DNA of 64,000 nucleotides from Planomicrobium sp. Y74 (GTDB lineage Bacteria > Bacillota > Bacilli > Bacillales_A > Planococcaceae), in assembly GCF_003668635.1 (NCBI RefSeq), contig NZ_RCWH01000005.1, positions 62,001-126,000 on the forward strand. The letters are read 5' to 3'. Position numbers and translations under genes: made by a program. The notes under the pieces were generated by a model. The model made no database searches and was not told where the DNA came from. It worked only from the letters and a program-made list of their open reading frames with translations. Below, piece by piece: positions 7,123 through 14,173 of this stretch. Position 1 is the stretch's first letter, and every line of letters starts with the position of its first letter.

Positions 7123-7680
7123 ATGAAAAAATTAGCAGCAATCGCATTACTATTATTATTTTTACCAGTTACAGCACACGCACACTCAGGTTTATCCTCT
7201 TCAATGCCAGCGGAAGGTGCCACTCTCGAAGGATCACCGGAAGAAATCCAATTCCTGTTCGAGTCGCCAATCCAGCAGGGAGATATGACGATCAAGGATG
7301 AATCGGGCAACACTGTCGAAGTTTCCGGCGTCACTTCTTCCGAAATGGAATTGACCGGCGAATTGGCGGAAGAACTTCCGAACGGTGCCTATACCGTTGA
7401 GTGGAGTGCCATCAGCGAGGATAGCCATGAAGTAACCGGTACTTTAACGTTCAATATCGCAGCGGAAGAAACTGAAGAAGCTGCAGAAGAAGAGACAACT
7501 GAAGAAGCCGCAGAAGAATCGGCTTCAGAAGAAGCCACTGAAACCACAGAGCAGTCAGAAGAAGCCGCGGCTCCGGCAACTGAGCCTGCAACGGCGGAGA
7601 CTCCTTGGATTACCATTATCATCATCGCCATCTTTGCAATCGCAGCAGTTACATTCTTCGTGATGGCCAGAAGAAAATGA
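7123..7680 (+). CDS. copC: CopC domain copper-binding protein, membrane-anchored
   Basis: The product has 185 residues: signal peptide, then a CopC beta-sandwich that starts at the processed N-terminus with HAHSGLSSSMPAEGA, includes FESPIQ and ends with WSAISEDSHEVTGTLTFNI. The N-terminal His and the SxDSH-type His form the usual Cu(II) site. A Glu/Ala-rich linker and a C-terminal membrane helix with RRK follow. It handles copper outside the membrane and partners the CopD gene, whose ATG overlaps its stop (ATGA at 7677). The ribosome site is gaaggag. B. subtilis YcnJ carries both domains in one protein; here they are split. Confidence 0.92.
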   Translation: MKKLAAIALLLLFLPVTAHAHSGLSSSMPAEGATLEGSPEEIQFLFESPIQQGDMTIKDESGNTVEVSGVTSSEMELTGELAEELPNGAYTVEWSAISEDSHEVTGTLTFNIAAEETEEAAEEETTEEAAEESASEEATETTEQSEEAAAPATEPATAETPWITIIIIAIFAIAAVTFFVMARRK

Positions 7681-8738
7681 TTTTGTTCACCACCATTTCG
7701 GATTTTCTGCTTTACGCAGTAATGTCTTTTTTGGCCGGCGTACTGGTTCTGCAATTTGTGCCGGAGCATCGTAAGCCGGCAATTAATGTTAAGAAGTCAG
7801 CGATCCTGCTGGCGATTGCCTTCATCCCGCTTCTGTCGGCGGCACCGGCAATCCAATTGATCAGCCTGTTGATGAATAACGCTGACTTCACCTCCGCGGT
7901 CTGGACGTCGATTACCGAGTTCCAGGTCGGCCAGAGTTTCGCATTCAGTATTTTCCTGTCATTTTTCTGGTTTGGCGCGACGGCGGTCAACAGTTCAAGG
8001 TACATCCTGGCTTTCTGGTTCCTGCTGTCCATTCTTAACATCGGATTCGGCAGCCATGCGGCATCACTGGATTTCATCCCGGGATTGTTGAGCCATACAT
8101 TGCATTTTTTGGCGCTGACCCTGTGGGCTGGTGTATTAATCCTGGTCACCTGGTGGTCACCGGCGCTTACCAATTGGCGCAGTTTCCTCAAATGGTTTAC
8201 GCCTTTCGCGTTCACCATGGTGACGATTCTCTTGGTAAGCGGCTTTGCTGTCTGGCTAATGTTTTCCAAACCCGCCGACTACGCAGCTTCCTGGGTGCTG
8301 CCATACGGACAGATGCTGCTCTTAAAGCACTTGAGCATTTTGCCTCTACTCACGGCAGCATTCCTTAATGGCTTTGGCAATAAAGCGAAAGAACCTTCCC
8401 GCAATTTATTGAAGCTTGAAACTTATATGCTTGGCTTGGTCTTATTGTTTACAGCTGTTATGAGCAAGCTGGCGCCGCCGCATAACATCAGCAATACGTT
8501 TTGGACGGAAAGAATGGCGCCGTTTCTCGAAATAATTATCGGAGAACAATACTTGCCAATCACACCGCAATTTGTCTTTTCACTTAACGGCATCCTGCTG
8601 CTGTTGATCGGAGCGCTATCCATCGGGCTGATGATCATGAGTTTTTACAGAAAAATTCCGGTATGGCTGTCTTTTGTCTTTGGAATCGGCTTTGTTATCA
8701 GTGTTTATCTGGGCTTGATGATGAATTTGACCTTTTAA
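7677..8738 (+). CDS. copD: CopD family copper transport membrane protein
   Basis: The protein has 353 residues with about eight to nine hydrophobic helices and scattered conserved His, including SHTLHFLALTLWAG near residue 135 and LLKHLSILPLL. Both are typical of CopD-type integral proteins. It is thought to move copper across the membrane together with CopC. ATG 7677 overlaps the copC stop by four bases, which indicates translational coupling. No copper regulator or chaperone gene lies adjacent, and no operator was recognised. Confidence 0.88.
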   Translation: MILFTTISDFLLYAVMSFLAGVLVLQFVPEHRKPAINVKKSAILLAIAFIPLLSAAPAIQLISLLMNNADFTSAVWTSITEFQVGQSFAFSIFLSFFWFGATAVNSSRYILAFWFLLSILNIGFGSHAASLDFIPGLLSHTLHFLALTLWAGVLILVTWWSPALTNWRSFLKWFTPFAFTMVTILLVSGFAVWLMFSKPADYAASWVLPYGQMLLLKHLSILPLLTAAFLNGFGNKAKEPSRNLLKLETYMLGLVLLFTAVMSKLAPPHNISNTFWTERMAPFLEIIIGEQYLPITPQFVFSLNGILLLLIGALSIGLMIMSFYRKIPVWLSFVFGIGFVISVYLGLMMNLTF

Positions 8739-8865
8739 TATAGAACAGTAGACTTAAAATCAATTAGCAAGAATTTCATATTCCATTAAAATGTTCAAGA
8801 AATAACAAATAGATTGAAACAATATTGCCGGAAACGCCATTCCACAATAATAAATAGAACCGTAA

Positions 8866-8910
8866 TAAAGCCGTTCCGAAGCTTGGCTTCCGGGATTGGC
8901 TTTTTTTATT
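8866..8910 (+). terminator. Intrinsic terminator after copCD
   Basis: The nested stem AAAGCC, TTCC, GAAGC pairs with GCTTC, GGGA, GGCTTT and runs into TTTTATTT. The rest of 8739-9083 is AT-rich, holds no gene, and contains a small inverted repeat AAATAT-N10-ATATTT near 9033-9054 before the next ribosome site. Confidence 0.75.
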
Positions 8911-9083
8911 TAATCCCGCCATGGCAGAGCTGAGCCTTAAGAAGTTCCAGCAAATATTCAAATCACTTCGCATTACAAATATTATATTCTGATTAATATA
9001 ATAAAAATATGATTAACAGCTGTTGTGCAGGGTAAATATGTAAGAAGAAATATTTATATGTAAGTTTATAGGAGGTGCGAATT

Positions 9084-9377
9084 GTGGTTGGTAAATCAGC
9101 AGTATATGGAAACCTGAGAATGGAAGAAAAAGATCTATTGAAGAAATCACGGCAATGCTTCGCAGGTGAGGATGACAAGAACACGAAGAACGGTGAAGTA
9201 TTCATGATTTATTTCCTGAATAACTGTTCATCCGAAGGCGTTTTGTTCAAAACAATCAAAGAAATCACAGCAGACTTGAATATGTCTCATGCAGCTTTGA
9301 CAAGAGTATTAAAAACATTGGAAGATAAACAGTTTATCTATCGCCGCAATGGCATTATCGGACTGCATCAAAAATAA
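9084..9377 (+). CDS. Small winged-helix DNA-binding protein
   Basis: The protein has 97 residues. The C-terminal half reads as a winged helix: FKTIKEITADLNMSHAALTRVLKTL (recognition helix-turn-helix) followed by KQFIYRRNGIIGL (wing). This resembles the DNA-binding part of Crp-type regulators and of RepL-type plasmid initiators; the sequence alone does not decide. The N-terminus is charged with no ligand domain. I chose GTG 9084 because AGGAGG ends at 9074, while an in-frame GTG at 9075 would abut it. It starts a run of small regulators before an MreB-like gene. Confidence 0.7.
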   Translation: MVGKSAVYGNLRMEEKDLLKKSRQCFAGEDDKNTKNGEVFMIYFLNNCSSEGVLFKTIKEITADLNMSHAALTRVLKTLEDKQFIYRRNGIIGLHQK

Positions 9378-9429
9378 TCGGCCACAATAGGGGAAAGTAC
9401 AAAAATATGATGAAAAGAGGTAATGGAGG

Positions 9430-9621
9430 ATGGTGAATGCGCTCAGTGGACTGCAGGAGTTGAGAAAAGCCAAGGGATTATCCTCAAAAGAACTGGCCAG
9501 GCAAATCGGAGTTGCCACCAGTGCAATCTGGGCTTATGAAAACGGCACGAAAAAAATATCAGAAGACCATGCAAATCGTCTGGCGGAATTTTTTGATGTG
9601 CCAGCTGAAACACTGATGTGA
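9430..9621 (+). CDS. XRE-family helix-turn-helix protein
   Basis: A 63-residue protein that is almost only an XRE domain: LQELRKAKGLSSKELARQIG (helix 1-2), VATSAIWAYENGTKKIS (recognition helix) and HANRLAEFFDVPAETLM. It would bind DNA as a dimer and act as a small repressor. The ribosome site is either aaagagg upstream or the ggagg that nearly touches ATG 9430; GTG 9433 is an alternative start. It lies between the winged-helix gene and a coiled-coil gene in the same direction. Confidence 0.85.
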   Translation: MVNALSGLQELRKAKGLSSKELARQIGVATSAIWAYENGTKKISEDHANRLAEFFDVPAETLM

Positions 9622-9675
9622 GACTAAACAGATTCTGCTTTTTATAGAGGGCAGAGCCGAAGGGAAGTGGACTCC

Positions 9676-10110
9676 ATGAAAAACACAGAAGCTGCAACAA
9701 ATCATTTTTACAGGGAACGTGCGTTTACGGAACTTGCTGAAGGTTTGGAAGGCCATCAGCAGGAAGTAGCCAAAAATGCTTTATGGGAAATTCAAGTGCT
9801 GAAGCGGGAGGTCCAGTTGTTGCGCCGGGACAAAGAAACGCTCCTGCACGATAAAAAAGAGCTAAGAGAGTCCTTGAAAAGCGAGAAATATCGCTCCAAG
9901 GAAATGGTCCGATATTTCAGCCGCTGGACAGAGGAATATGCAAAAATCATTAAAATACCAATTAATATGGAAAATGAAACGCATATTCGCCAGCATTATT
10001 TTTCATTGCGTGAATCCGCCAAAAATTTGGTGCACAGCTGCAGAAGGAAACTGAAGGAAATTGATTTCGCAATGGAAGAAGAGGAGCGTTCATCTTTCAA
10101 GAGGCATTGA
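9676..10110 (+). CDS. Coiled-coil protein of unknown function
   Basis: The protein has 144 residues and is highly charged. Residues about 30-80 form a likely coiled coil (heptads in LWEIQVLKREVQLLRRDKET). The rest is helical with two Cys-poor basic stretches. There is no signal peptide or membrane segment, so it should be cytoplasmic. ATG 9676 is preferred over GTG 9667 because gaaggg lies 11 bases before it. It ends 65 bases before the MreB-like gene and may be co-transcribed. I do not recognise a family. Confidence 0.6.
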   Translation: MKNTEAATNHFYRERAFTELAEGLEGHQQEVAKNALWEIQVLKREVQLLRRDKETLLHDKKELRESLKSEKYRSKEMVRYFSRWTEEYAKIIKIPINMENETHIRQHYFSLRESAKNLVHSCRRKLKEIDFAMEEEERSSFKRH

Positions 10111-10175
10111 CCGGCCCAAGGCTTTAAAAAACTGCAGCACGATTGGGCAAACTTGCATGGAAAGGACGAAACCGT

Positions 10176-11195
10176 ATGTTTAACTTTGGAATAAGAGAGG
10201 TGGGAATCGATTTAGGTACCGCCAATACATTACTGGTGTTGCAGAATAAAGGAATTATTATGCGCGAACCATCAATGGTGGCGGTCAATGGCGGAAACGA
10301 TGAAGTGATTGCGGTCGGCAAGGATGCTTTTGCAATGAATGGGCGCACTTCCGGCGGCATCAAAGTCAGCTATCCAATGCGCTGGGGAGTGATCGCGGAC
10401 CATGAAAAAGCCATCACGATGATCAGCCGCTTCTTGAAAGAAGTGACAAAAACGGTTGGGAACTTGAAACGGAAGATTTTTGTTATCAGTGTCCCGGTCG
10501 GAATTACGTCTGTCGAGAAACGGGCAATCCTTGAAGCGGCGAAAAGGGTCGGTGCACGGGAAACTTTGACGATAGAGGAGCCTTTGGCAGCGGCAATCGG
10601 AGCCAATCTGCCGGTCTCAGAACCTGAAGGCTTGATGGTAGTGGATATTGGTGGTGGAACAACCGAAATGGCTGTCATTTCATCGAACGGCATTGCTGTC
10701 AGCAAGTCCTCGAAAACCGCAGGGCAAGCAATGGACCGCATGGTGGCAGAATACATCCTGAAAAAATTCGAATTGAAAATTGGGATGCGGACAGCGGAAC
10801 AATTGAAAATCCGTTTGGGCACAGTTGCAGAAGGCGAAGGCGGAAAATCTCAGGAGACATTTGAAATCGGTGGCAACGATCTTTTGACCGGACGGCCGAA
10901 AACAATTGAAATTACCTCTGCTGACATAGAAAAAGCCTTAGCCGAATCAGTGATGGGCATTGTCGATGGAGTCAAGCGCACACTTGAAATCACTCCACCG
11001 GAACTGGCCGCAGACCTTCATGACCGGGGAATTGTGCTAACTGGCGGCGGCGCGCTCTTGCACGGCTTGGACAAAAAACTGGCTGAAGAAATCCAGATAC
11101 CAGTAACTCTTGCAGAAAATCCGATGGACTGCGTGGCGCTGGGAACTGAAAAAGCCATGCGGAATTTGGACGCTCTGCGCCGGGCTTATCCTTAA
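10176..11195 (+). CDS. MreB/Mbl-family actin-like protein, divergent paralog
   Basis: The protein has 339 residues and the actin fold with intact nucleotide motifs: GIDLGTANTL (phosphate 1), VVDIGGGTTEMAVIS (phosphate 2) and GIVLTGGGALLHGL (adenosine). MreB-type proteins polymerise under the membrane and guide wall synthesis in rod cells. The start 'MFNFGIREVGIDLG' resembles B. subtilis MreBH, but many otherwise conserved positions differ. No mreC or mreD is nearby, so this is not the main mre operon. AAAGGA lies 9 bases before ATG 10176. It may be a third MreB paralog or one of plasmid origin. Confidence 0.85.
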   Translation: MFNFGIREVGIDLGTANTLLVLQNKGIIMREPSMVAVNGGNDEVIAVGKDAFAMNGRTSGGIKVSYPMRWGVIADHEKAITMISRFLKEVTKTVGNLKRKIFVISVPVGITSVEKRAILEAAKRVGARETLTIEEPLAAAIGANLPVSEPEGLMVVDIGGGTTEMAVISSNGIAVSKSSKTAGQAMDRMVAEYILKKFELKIGMRTAEQLKIRLGTVAEGEGGKSQETFEIGGNDLLTGRPKTIEITSADIEKALAESVMGIVDGVKRTLEITPPELAADLHDRGIVLTGGGALLHGLDKKLAEEIQIPVTLAENPMDCVALGTEKAMRNLDALRRAYP

Positions 11196-11219
11196 CGGCA
11201 GAGACGATAATGGGTTAAA

Positions 11220-11399
11220 TCAAAGTCCGCCTCCATAATGGTCGGTGTTCCCGCCCCCTGCACTGTAATTGGAACTTTCTCCGGGTTTTGCGTGAGAATT
11301 TATTGTCCGGTGAACTGTGTTATTGTTCTTTTTTCTTCTCCAGTCAATAAAACCTGCGAACCCAATCATGCCGAATACCATCACAAAAAACCATGTCAT
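11220..11399 (-). CDS. Small membrane protein with Gly-rich tail
   Basis: Read on the minus strand, this frame gives 59 residues: MTWFFVMVFGMIGFAGFIDW (one membrane helix), RRKKNN (positive inside), then a polar tail with AGGG and YGGG runs. GGAGGTGAT lies 5 bases upstream of the ATG, an excellent ribosome site. The overlapping plus-strand frame at 11238-11459 has no such signal. The family is unknown. It converges with the mreB-like gene. Confidence 0.7.
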   Translation of the reverse strand: MTWFFVMVFGMIGFAGFIDWRRKKNNNTVHRTINSHAKPGESSNYSAGGGNTDHYGGGL

Positions 11400-11458
11400 T
11401 TAAATCACCTCCATTTTCCGATAATTCTATCTATTATTGTACCAGAAAAATGGAAATA

Positions 11459-11496
11459 AAAAAGGAGAATTCTCAAAAAAGAATTCTCCTTTTTTA
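11459..11496. terminator. Bidirectional intrinsic terminator
   Basis: AAAAAGGAGAATTCT pairs with AGAATTCTCCTTTTT across a six-A loop. It ends the minus-strand MFS gene; it also lies upstream of the small membrane gene's start and insulates it. Confidence 0.9.
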
Positions 11497-11524
11497 TGTG
11501 CGGGTTAAGTGGTCTTCCAACTGC

Positions 11525-12832
11525 TTATTCATTGAGAAGCGGCGCTTTTTCCATGATGCGTGGTTCAGGCAAAACAACCGTTTTTTCTTTTTTAACTTCT
11601 TTGACCGGCGGATTCGCCATTAAGGCTGCAGCCATCCCGATTGCCGGGAACAGGAGCAATGCCCAGAGGATCTCTGCATAACCGCCGAATACATCAAACG
11701 CAATGCCGAGCGGCAACGGTCCAAGGGCAGAACCGGTCACAATCATCGCCATCGAAATGCCGCTGATGCTGCCGATATGCTTGCGGCCGAAGTAGTTTGG
11801 CCATACCACAGCCATGACGATGCGTTCCATCCCCATGCTGACACCCCATACCAAGCCAAAGATAATGGCAGCCGCCATGAAGTTCGCATTTTGCAGCAGC
11901 AGAAGCGAAACAATCTCTCCGGCAAACACCAGCACAAGCATATATTGCACTTTTACTTTATCGAGCAGCAAGCCGGTTAGGAATGTAACCGGCAAGCCGA
12001 TCAGCGCCGTTAAACTAAGGACGCCTGCAGCGGCTTCAAGTGACAAGGAGTTTTCTTTGAAGATGGACACCAGGTGAAACGTCAGGCCGGTGTTCACAAT
12101 CCCGGGAATGGCGGCACAAACGAGCAATAACCAGAAAGCACGTGTTTTGGAAGCTTCACTGACAGACCAGCTGGCTTCTTCAGTGGTTTTTTTCTTTTTA
12201 TCTGTTTTCACTGCAGCACCGTTATCCGGCAGCAAGCCGACATCTTCCGGAGAATTCCGGATCAGGAAAAGAGCGAGCGGCGTGAACAGCACAATAATGA
12301 TTGCGCCAAGCACCATCCAGGACATGCGCCAGCCAAAGGCTTCGATCAACCAGACGTTCAACAGCGGAAACGCCGCTGAACTGACCAGTCCGCCGATTGC
12401 CGCGATGCTCAAGGCACGTCCTCTTTTTTTCACAAACCATTGAGGGATCAGTGAATTCGATATCAATGCCATTGAACCCTGGCCCAATAAGCGAATTAGG
12501 AAAAAACCGATGAACAGCATAAGCATGCTGGTGACAAAACTATTGAACAGGCAGGCAACAGCCAGCAAAACCGATACGATTACCGCCATTTTACGCGAAC
12601 CATTGCGATCGATCAGGCGTCCTACAAAAAACAGCAGAAAACCTGCCGCAAGTGTCGCGCCTGAATAGATGGCGGACACCGTCGAGCGGCTCCAGCCAAA
12701 GTCCTGTATATAATAGTCGATGAAAATGGAGTTTGAATAAGTTTGTCCGGGGCCAGAGAAGAACTGTGATAAAGCCGCAATTGCGACGATAACCCAGCCG
12801 TAGTGGAAGTTATTGGTGGCGAATTGTTTCAT
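11525..12832 (-). CDS. MFS transporter, OxlT-like
   Basis: The protein has about 435 residues and twelve predicted membrane helices in two halves, joined by a charged loop near residue 200 (KTDKKKKTTEEASW). It opens with NFHYGWVIVAIAALSQFF and has GRLIDRNGSRK in the loop 2-3 motif A position. Both are typical of the OxlT/monocarboxylate branch of the MFS. The substrate is probably a small organic anion, but it is not predictable. A start at 12844 would abut the ctggag ribosome site, so ATG 12832 is preferred. It stands alone. Confidence 0.85.
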   Translation of the reverse strand: MKQFATNNFHYGWVIVAIAALSQFFSGPGQTYSNSIFIDYYIQDFGWSRSTVSAIYSGATLAAGFLLFFVGRLIDRNGSRKMAVIVSVLLAVACLFNSFVTSMLMLFIGFFLIRLLGQGSMALISNSLIPQWFVKKRGRALSIAAIGGLVSSAAFPLLNVWLIEAFGWRMSWMVLGAIIIVLFTPLALFLIRNSPEDVGLLPDNGAAVKTDKKKKTTEEASWSVSEASKTRAFWLLLVCAAIPGIVNTGLTFHLVSIFKENSLSLEAAAGVLSLTALIGLPVTFLTGLLLDKVKVQYMLVLVFAGEIVSLLLLQNANFMAAAIIFGLVWGVSMGMERIVMAVVWPNYFGRKHIGSISGISMAMIVTGSALGPLPLGIAFDVFGGYAEILWALLLFPAIGMAAALMANPPVKEVKKEKTVVLPEPRIMEKAPLLNE

Positions 12833-13092
12833 TTTAAATTGCATCTCCAGTTAAAATATTATTCCGTAATTCAACAGCAGTATGTAATGTAAGTACTCAA
12901 ACATCAGATTCTTATCATAGCATAATTAATTTTTAAATAAAGTATATAAGGCCACAGTAACAGAAATGAAATCTATCTGATAATTGCTATTTTCAGATAA
13001 TCATCTAAACCCTTTCATATTTGTTTTGGATTGCTATAATCGAGAGAGTCAAACTTGTCCGAAAAAGCGGCGGGTTTTAAAAAATCTTCCCC

Positions 13093-13174
13093 TTGCCAAA
13101 AACGGGCGGCTAAGATATAGTTTAGAAATACAATATTTAGTGTATAGTACATAAGAAAACACAATATATAGTAA
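13093..13174 (+). promoter_or_regulatory. nrd promoter with two NrdR boxes
   Basis: TTGCCA (13093-13098) and TATAGT (13116-13121) are 17 bases apart. Just downstream lie ATACAATATTTAGTGT (13128-13143) and ACACAATATATAGTAA (13159-13174), both close to the NrdR consensus ACACWATATWTWGTGT. Their starts are 31 bases apart, the usual three-turn spacing of NrdR box pairs. NrdR is the global repressor of ribonucleotide reductase genes. The region 12845-13092 holds no gene. Confidence 0.85.
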
Positions 13175-13182
13175 TAACCGAT

Positions 13183-13337
13183 AACAAAGGTGCCTGAAAA
13201 GGCTTAATAGGGAAGCCGGTGAAAATCCGGAGCTGTACCCGCAACTGTAAGTGCTGACGAGCTATGGAAACCACTGTCGAAAGATGGGAAGGCCATAGCA
13301 GAGGATGACGCACAAGCCAGGAGACCTGCCTTCGTTA
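13183..13337 (+). ncRNA. Cobalamin riboswitch
   Basis: The leader RNA has the conserved cobalamin elements in order: a P3-type GCCGGTGAAAATCCGG, CTGTACCCGCAACTGTAAG, ACCACTG, GGGAAGG, and the B12-box-like end GCCAGGAGACCTGCC. In the family, adenosylcobalamin binding switches off downstream expression. The next genes downstream are a thioesterase and nrdAB. In bacteria that carry both B12-dependent and B12-independent reductases, such a switch shuts off the latter when B12 is present. This is therefore the likely role. Confidence 0.93.
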
Positions 13338-13438
13338 TATGTTAATTGCCTTCTCCGGGAGCTGGGGGGTGTAACGATGGTCTTAACAGGAACAGGTGTA
13401 TTTTGCCGCCGTGATTTCCTTTAATACTGCGTTTACCC

Positions 13439-13472
13439 AACCCATCTTCTCTTGAGAGAAGATGGGTTTTTC
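13439..13472 (+). terminator. Leader terminator downstream of the riboswitch
   Basis: AACCCATCTTCTC pairs with GAGAAGATGGGTT over a TTGA loop and is followed by TTTCT. Its place about 100 bases after the aptamer suggests it is the riboswitch expression platform. A short frame (13377-13421, 14 residues, with GGGGGGTG upstream) sits between aptamer and terminator and could be a leader peptide; this is weak. Confidence 0.85.
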
Positions 13473-13499
13473 TATGTACTTTAAAAGGAGCGGGCTTTT

Positions 13500-13666
13500 G
13501 TCCAGACTCCAGCGGCCCAGCTCTTCGGGTCATAAGTCAACCCAGCAAAGTGCAAAGAACGCCACTACGCTGGTTCGCTTAAACCCTTATTGCTCCTGTC
13601 TCTGCATCGCTGCGCTAGCTTCGTCGCAAAGAGATGTCAGAGCTAAACGGGCGCTTGCGCTTTTCT
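13500..13666 (+). repeat. Bacillales-type intergenic repeat element
   Basis: The segment begins GTCCAGACTCCAGCGGCCCAG and ends GGGCGCTTGCGCTTTTCT. I recognise these end sequences from dispersed noncoding repeats in many Bacillus and Planococcaceae genomes; this is from memory, not a search. Interior complementary stretches (CCCAGC with GCTGGTT) suggest a folded RNA or DNA. It sits between the leader terminator and the first gene of the nrd operon, lengthening the untranslated leader. Confidence 0.6.
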
Positions 13667-13686
13667 AAGAAAGGATGGAATGGAAT

Positions 13687-14172
13687 ATGGAACAGCAAAT
13701 TTCAGCAGGCATATCAAGGACAATTCAAACGAGGTTGGTGCTGCCGCCGGATACGAATCACATGGGCACGATTTTTGGTGGAACGGTGCTTGCCTATATT
13801 GATGAAATTGCAGCGATCACGGCGATGAAGCACAGCGGCAAAGTCGTGGTCACAGCATCGATTGATACGGTCAATTTCCTGTCATCGGCACGGATTGGAA
13901 ATGTGCTGATATTGGAAGGCGTGGTCATTTCAACAGGCCGGACTTCGATGGAAGTGTATGTAAAAGCGGAGTGCCAGGATATTGAAACGCGTGGACGGAC
14001 GCTGACGACAACCGCCATTTTGACGATGGTGGCTGTGGATGGAAACGGCAAGCCGACTCCTGTTCCAGGTGTCATTCCTGAAACAGACAAAGAGAAGCAT
14101 TTATTCAAGAACGCACAGGCGAGAAAAGAACGCCGCATGAAACTGAACGAATTTGCGAAGGAGCTGATCTAA
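13687..14172 (+). CDS. Acyl-CoA thioesterase, hotdog fold (YkhA-like)
   Basis: The product has 161 residues with the hotdog thioesterase layout: TNHMGTIFGGTVLAYIDEIA (catalytic Asp and the helix), VTASIDTVNFLSSARIG and EVYVKAECQD. It would hydrolyse acyl-CoA esters in the cytoplasm and control fatty acid or CoA pools. ATG 13687 is chosen over ATG 13675 because AAAGGA abuts the latter. It ends one base before nrdA and so is likely the first gene of the nrd operon behind the riboswitch, an unexpected partner. Confidence 0.88.
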   Translation: MEQQISAGISRTIQTRLVLPPDTNHMGTIFGGTVLAYIDEIAAITAMKHSGKVVVTASIDTVNFLSSARIGNVLILEGVVISTGRTSMEVYVKAECQDIETRGRTLTTTAILTMVAVDGNGKPTPVPGVIPETDKEKHLFKNAQARKERRMKLNEFAKELI

Positions 14173-14173
14173 C

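Noticed and set aside
11238-11459. 73-residue plus-strand frame
   Set aside because: The minus-strand gene at 11220-11399 has an excellent ribosome site and a membrane-protein pattern; the plus frame has neither.
13462-13668. 68-residue frame before the thioesterase
   Set aside because: It covers the dispersed Bacillales repeat in the nrd leader and has no homology pattern.
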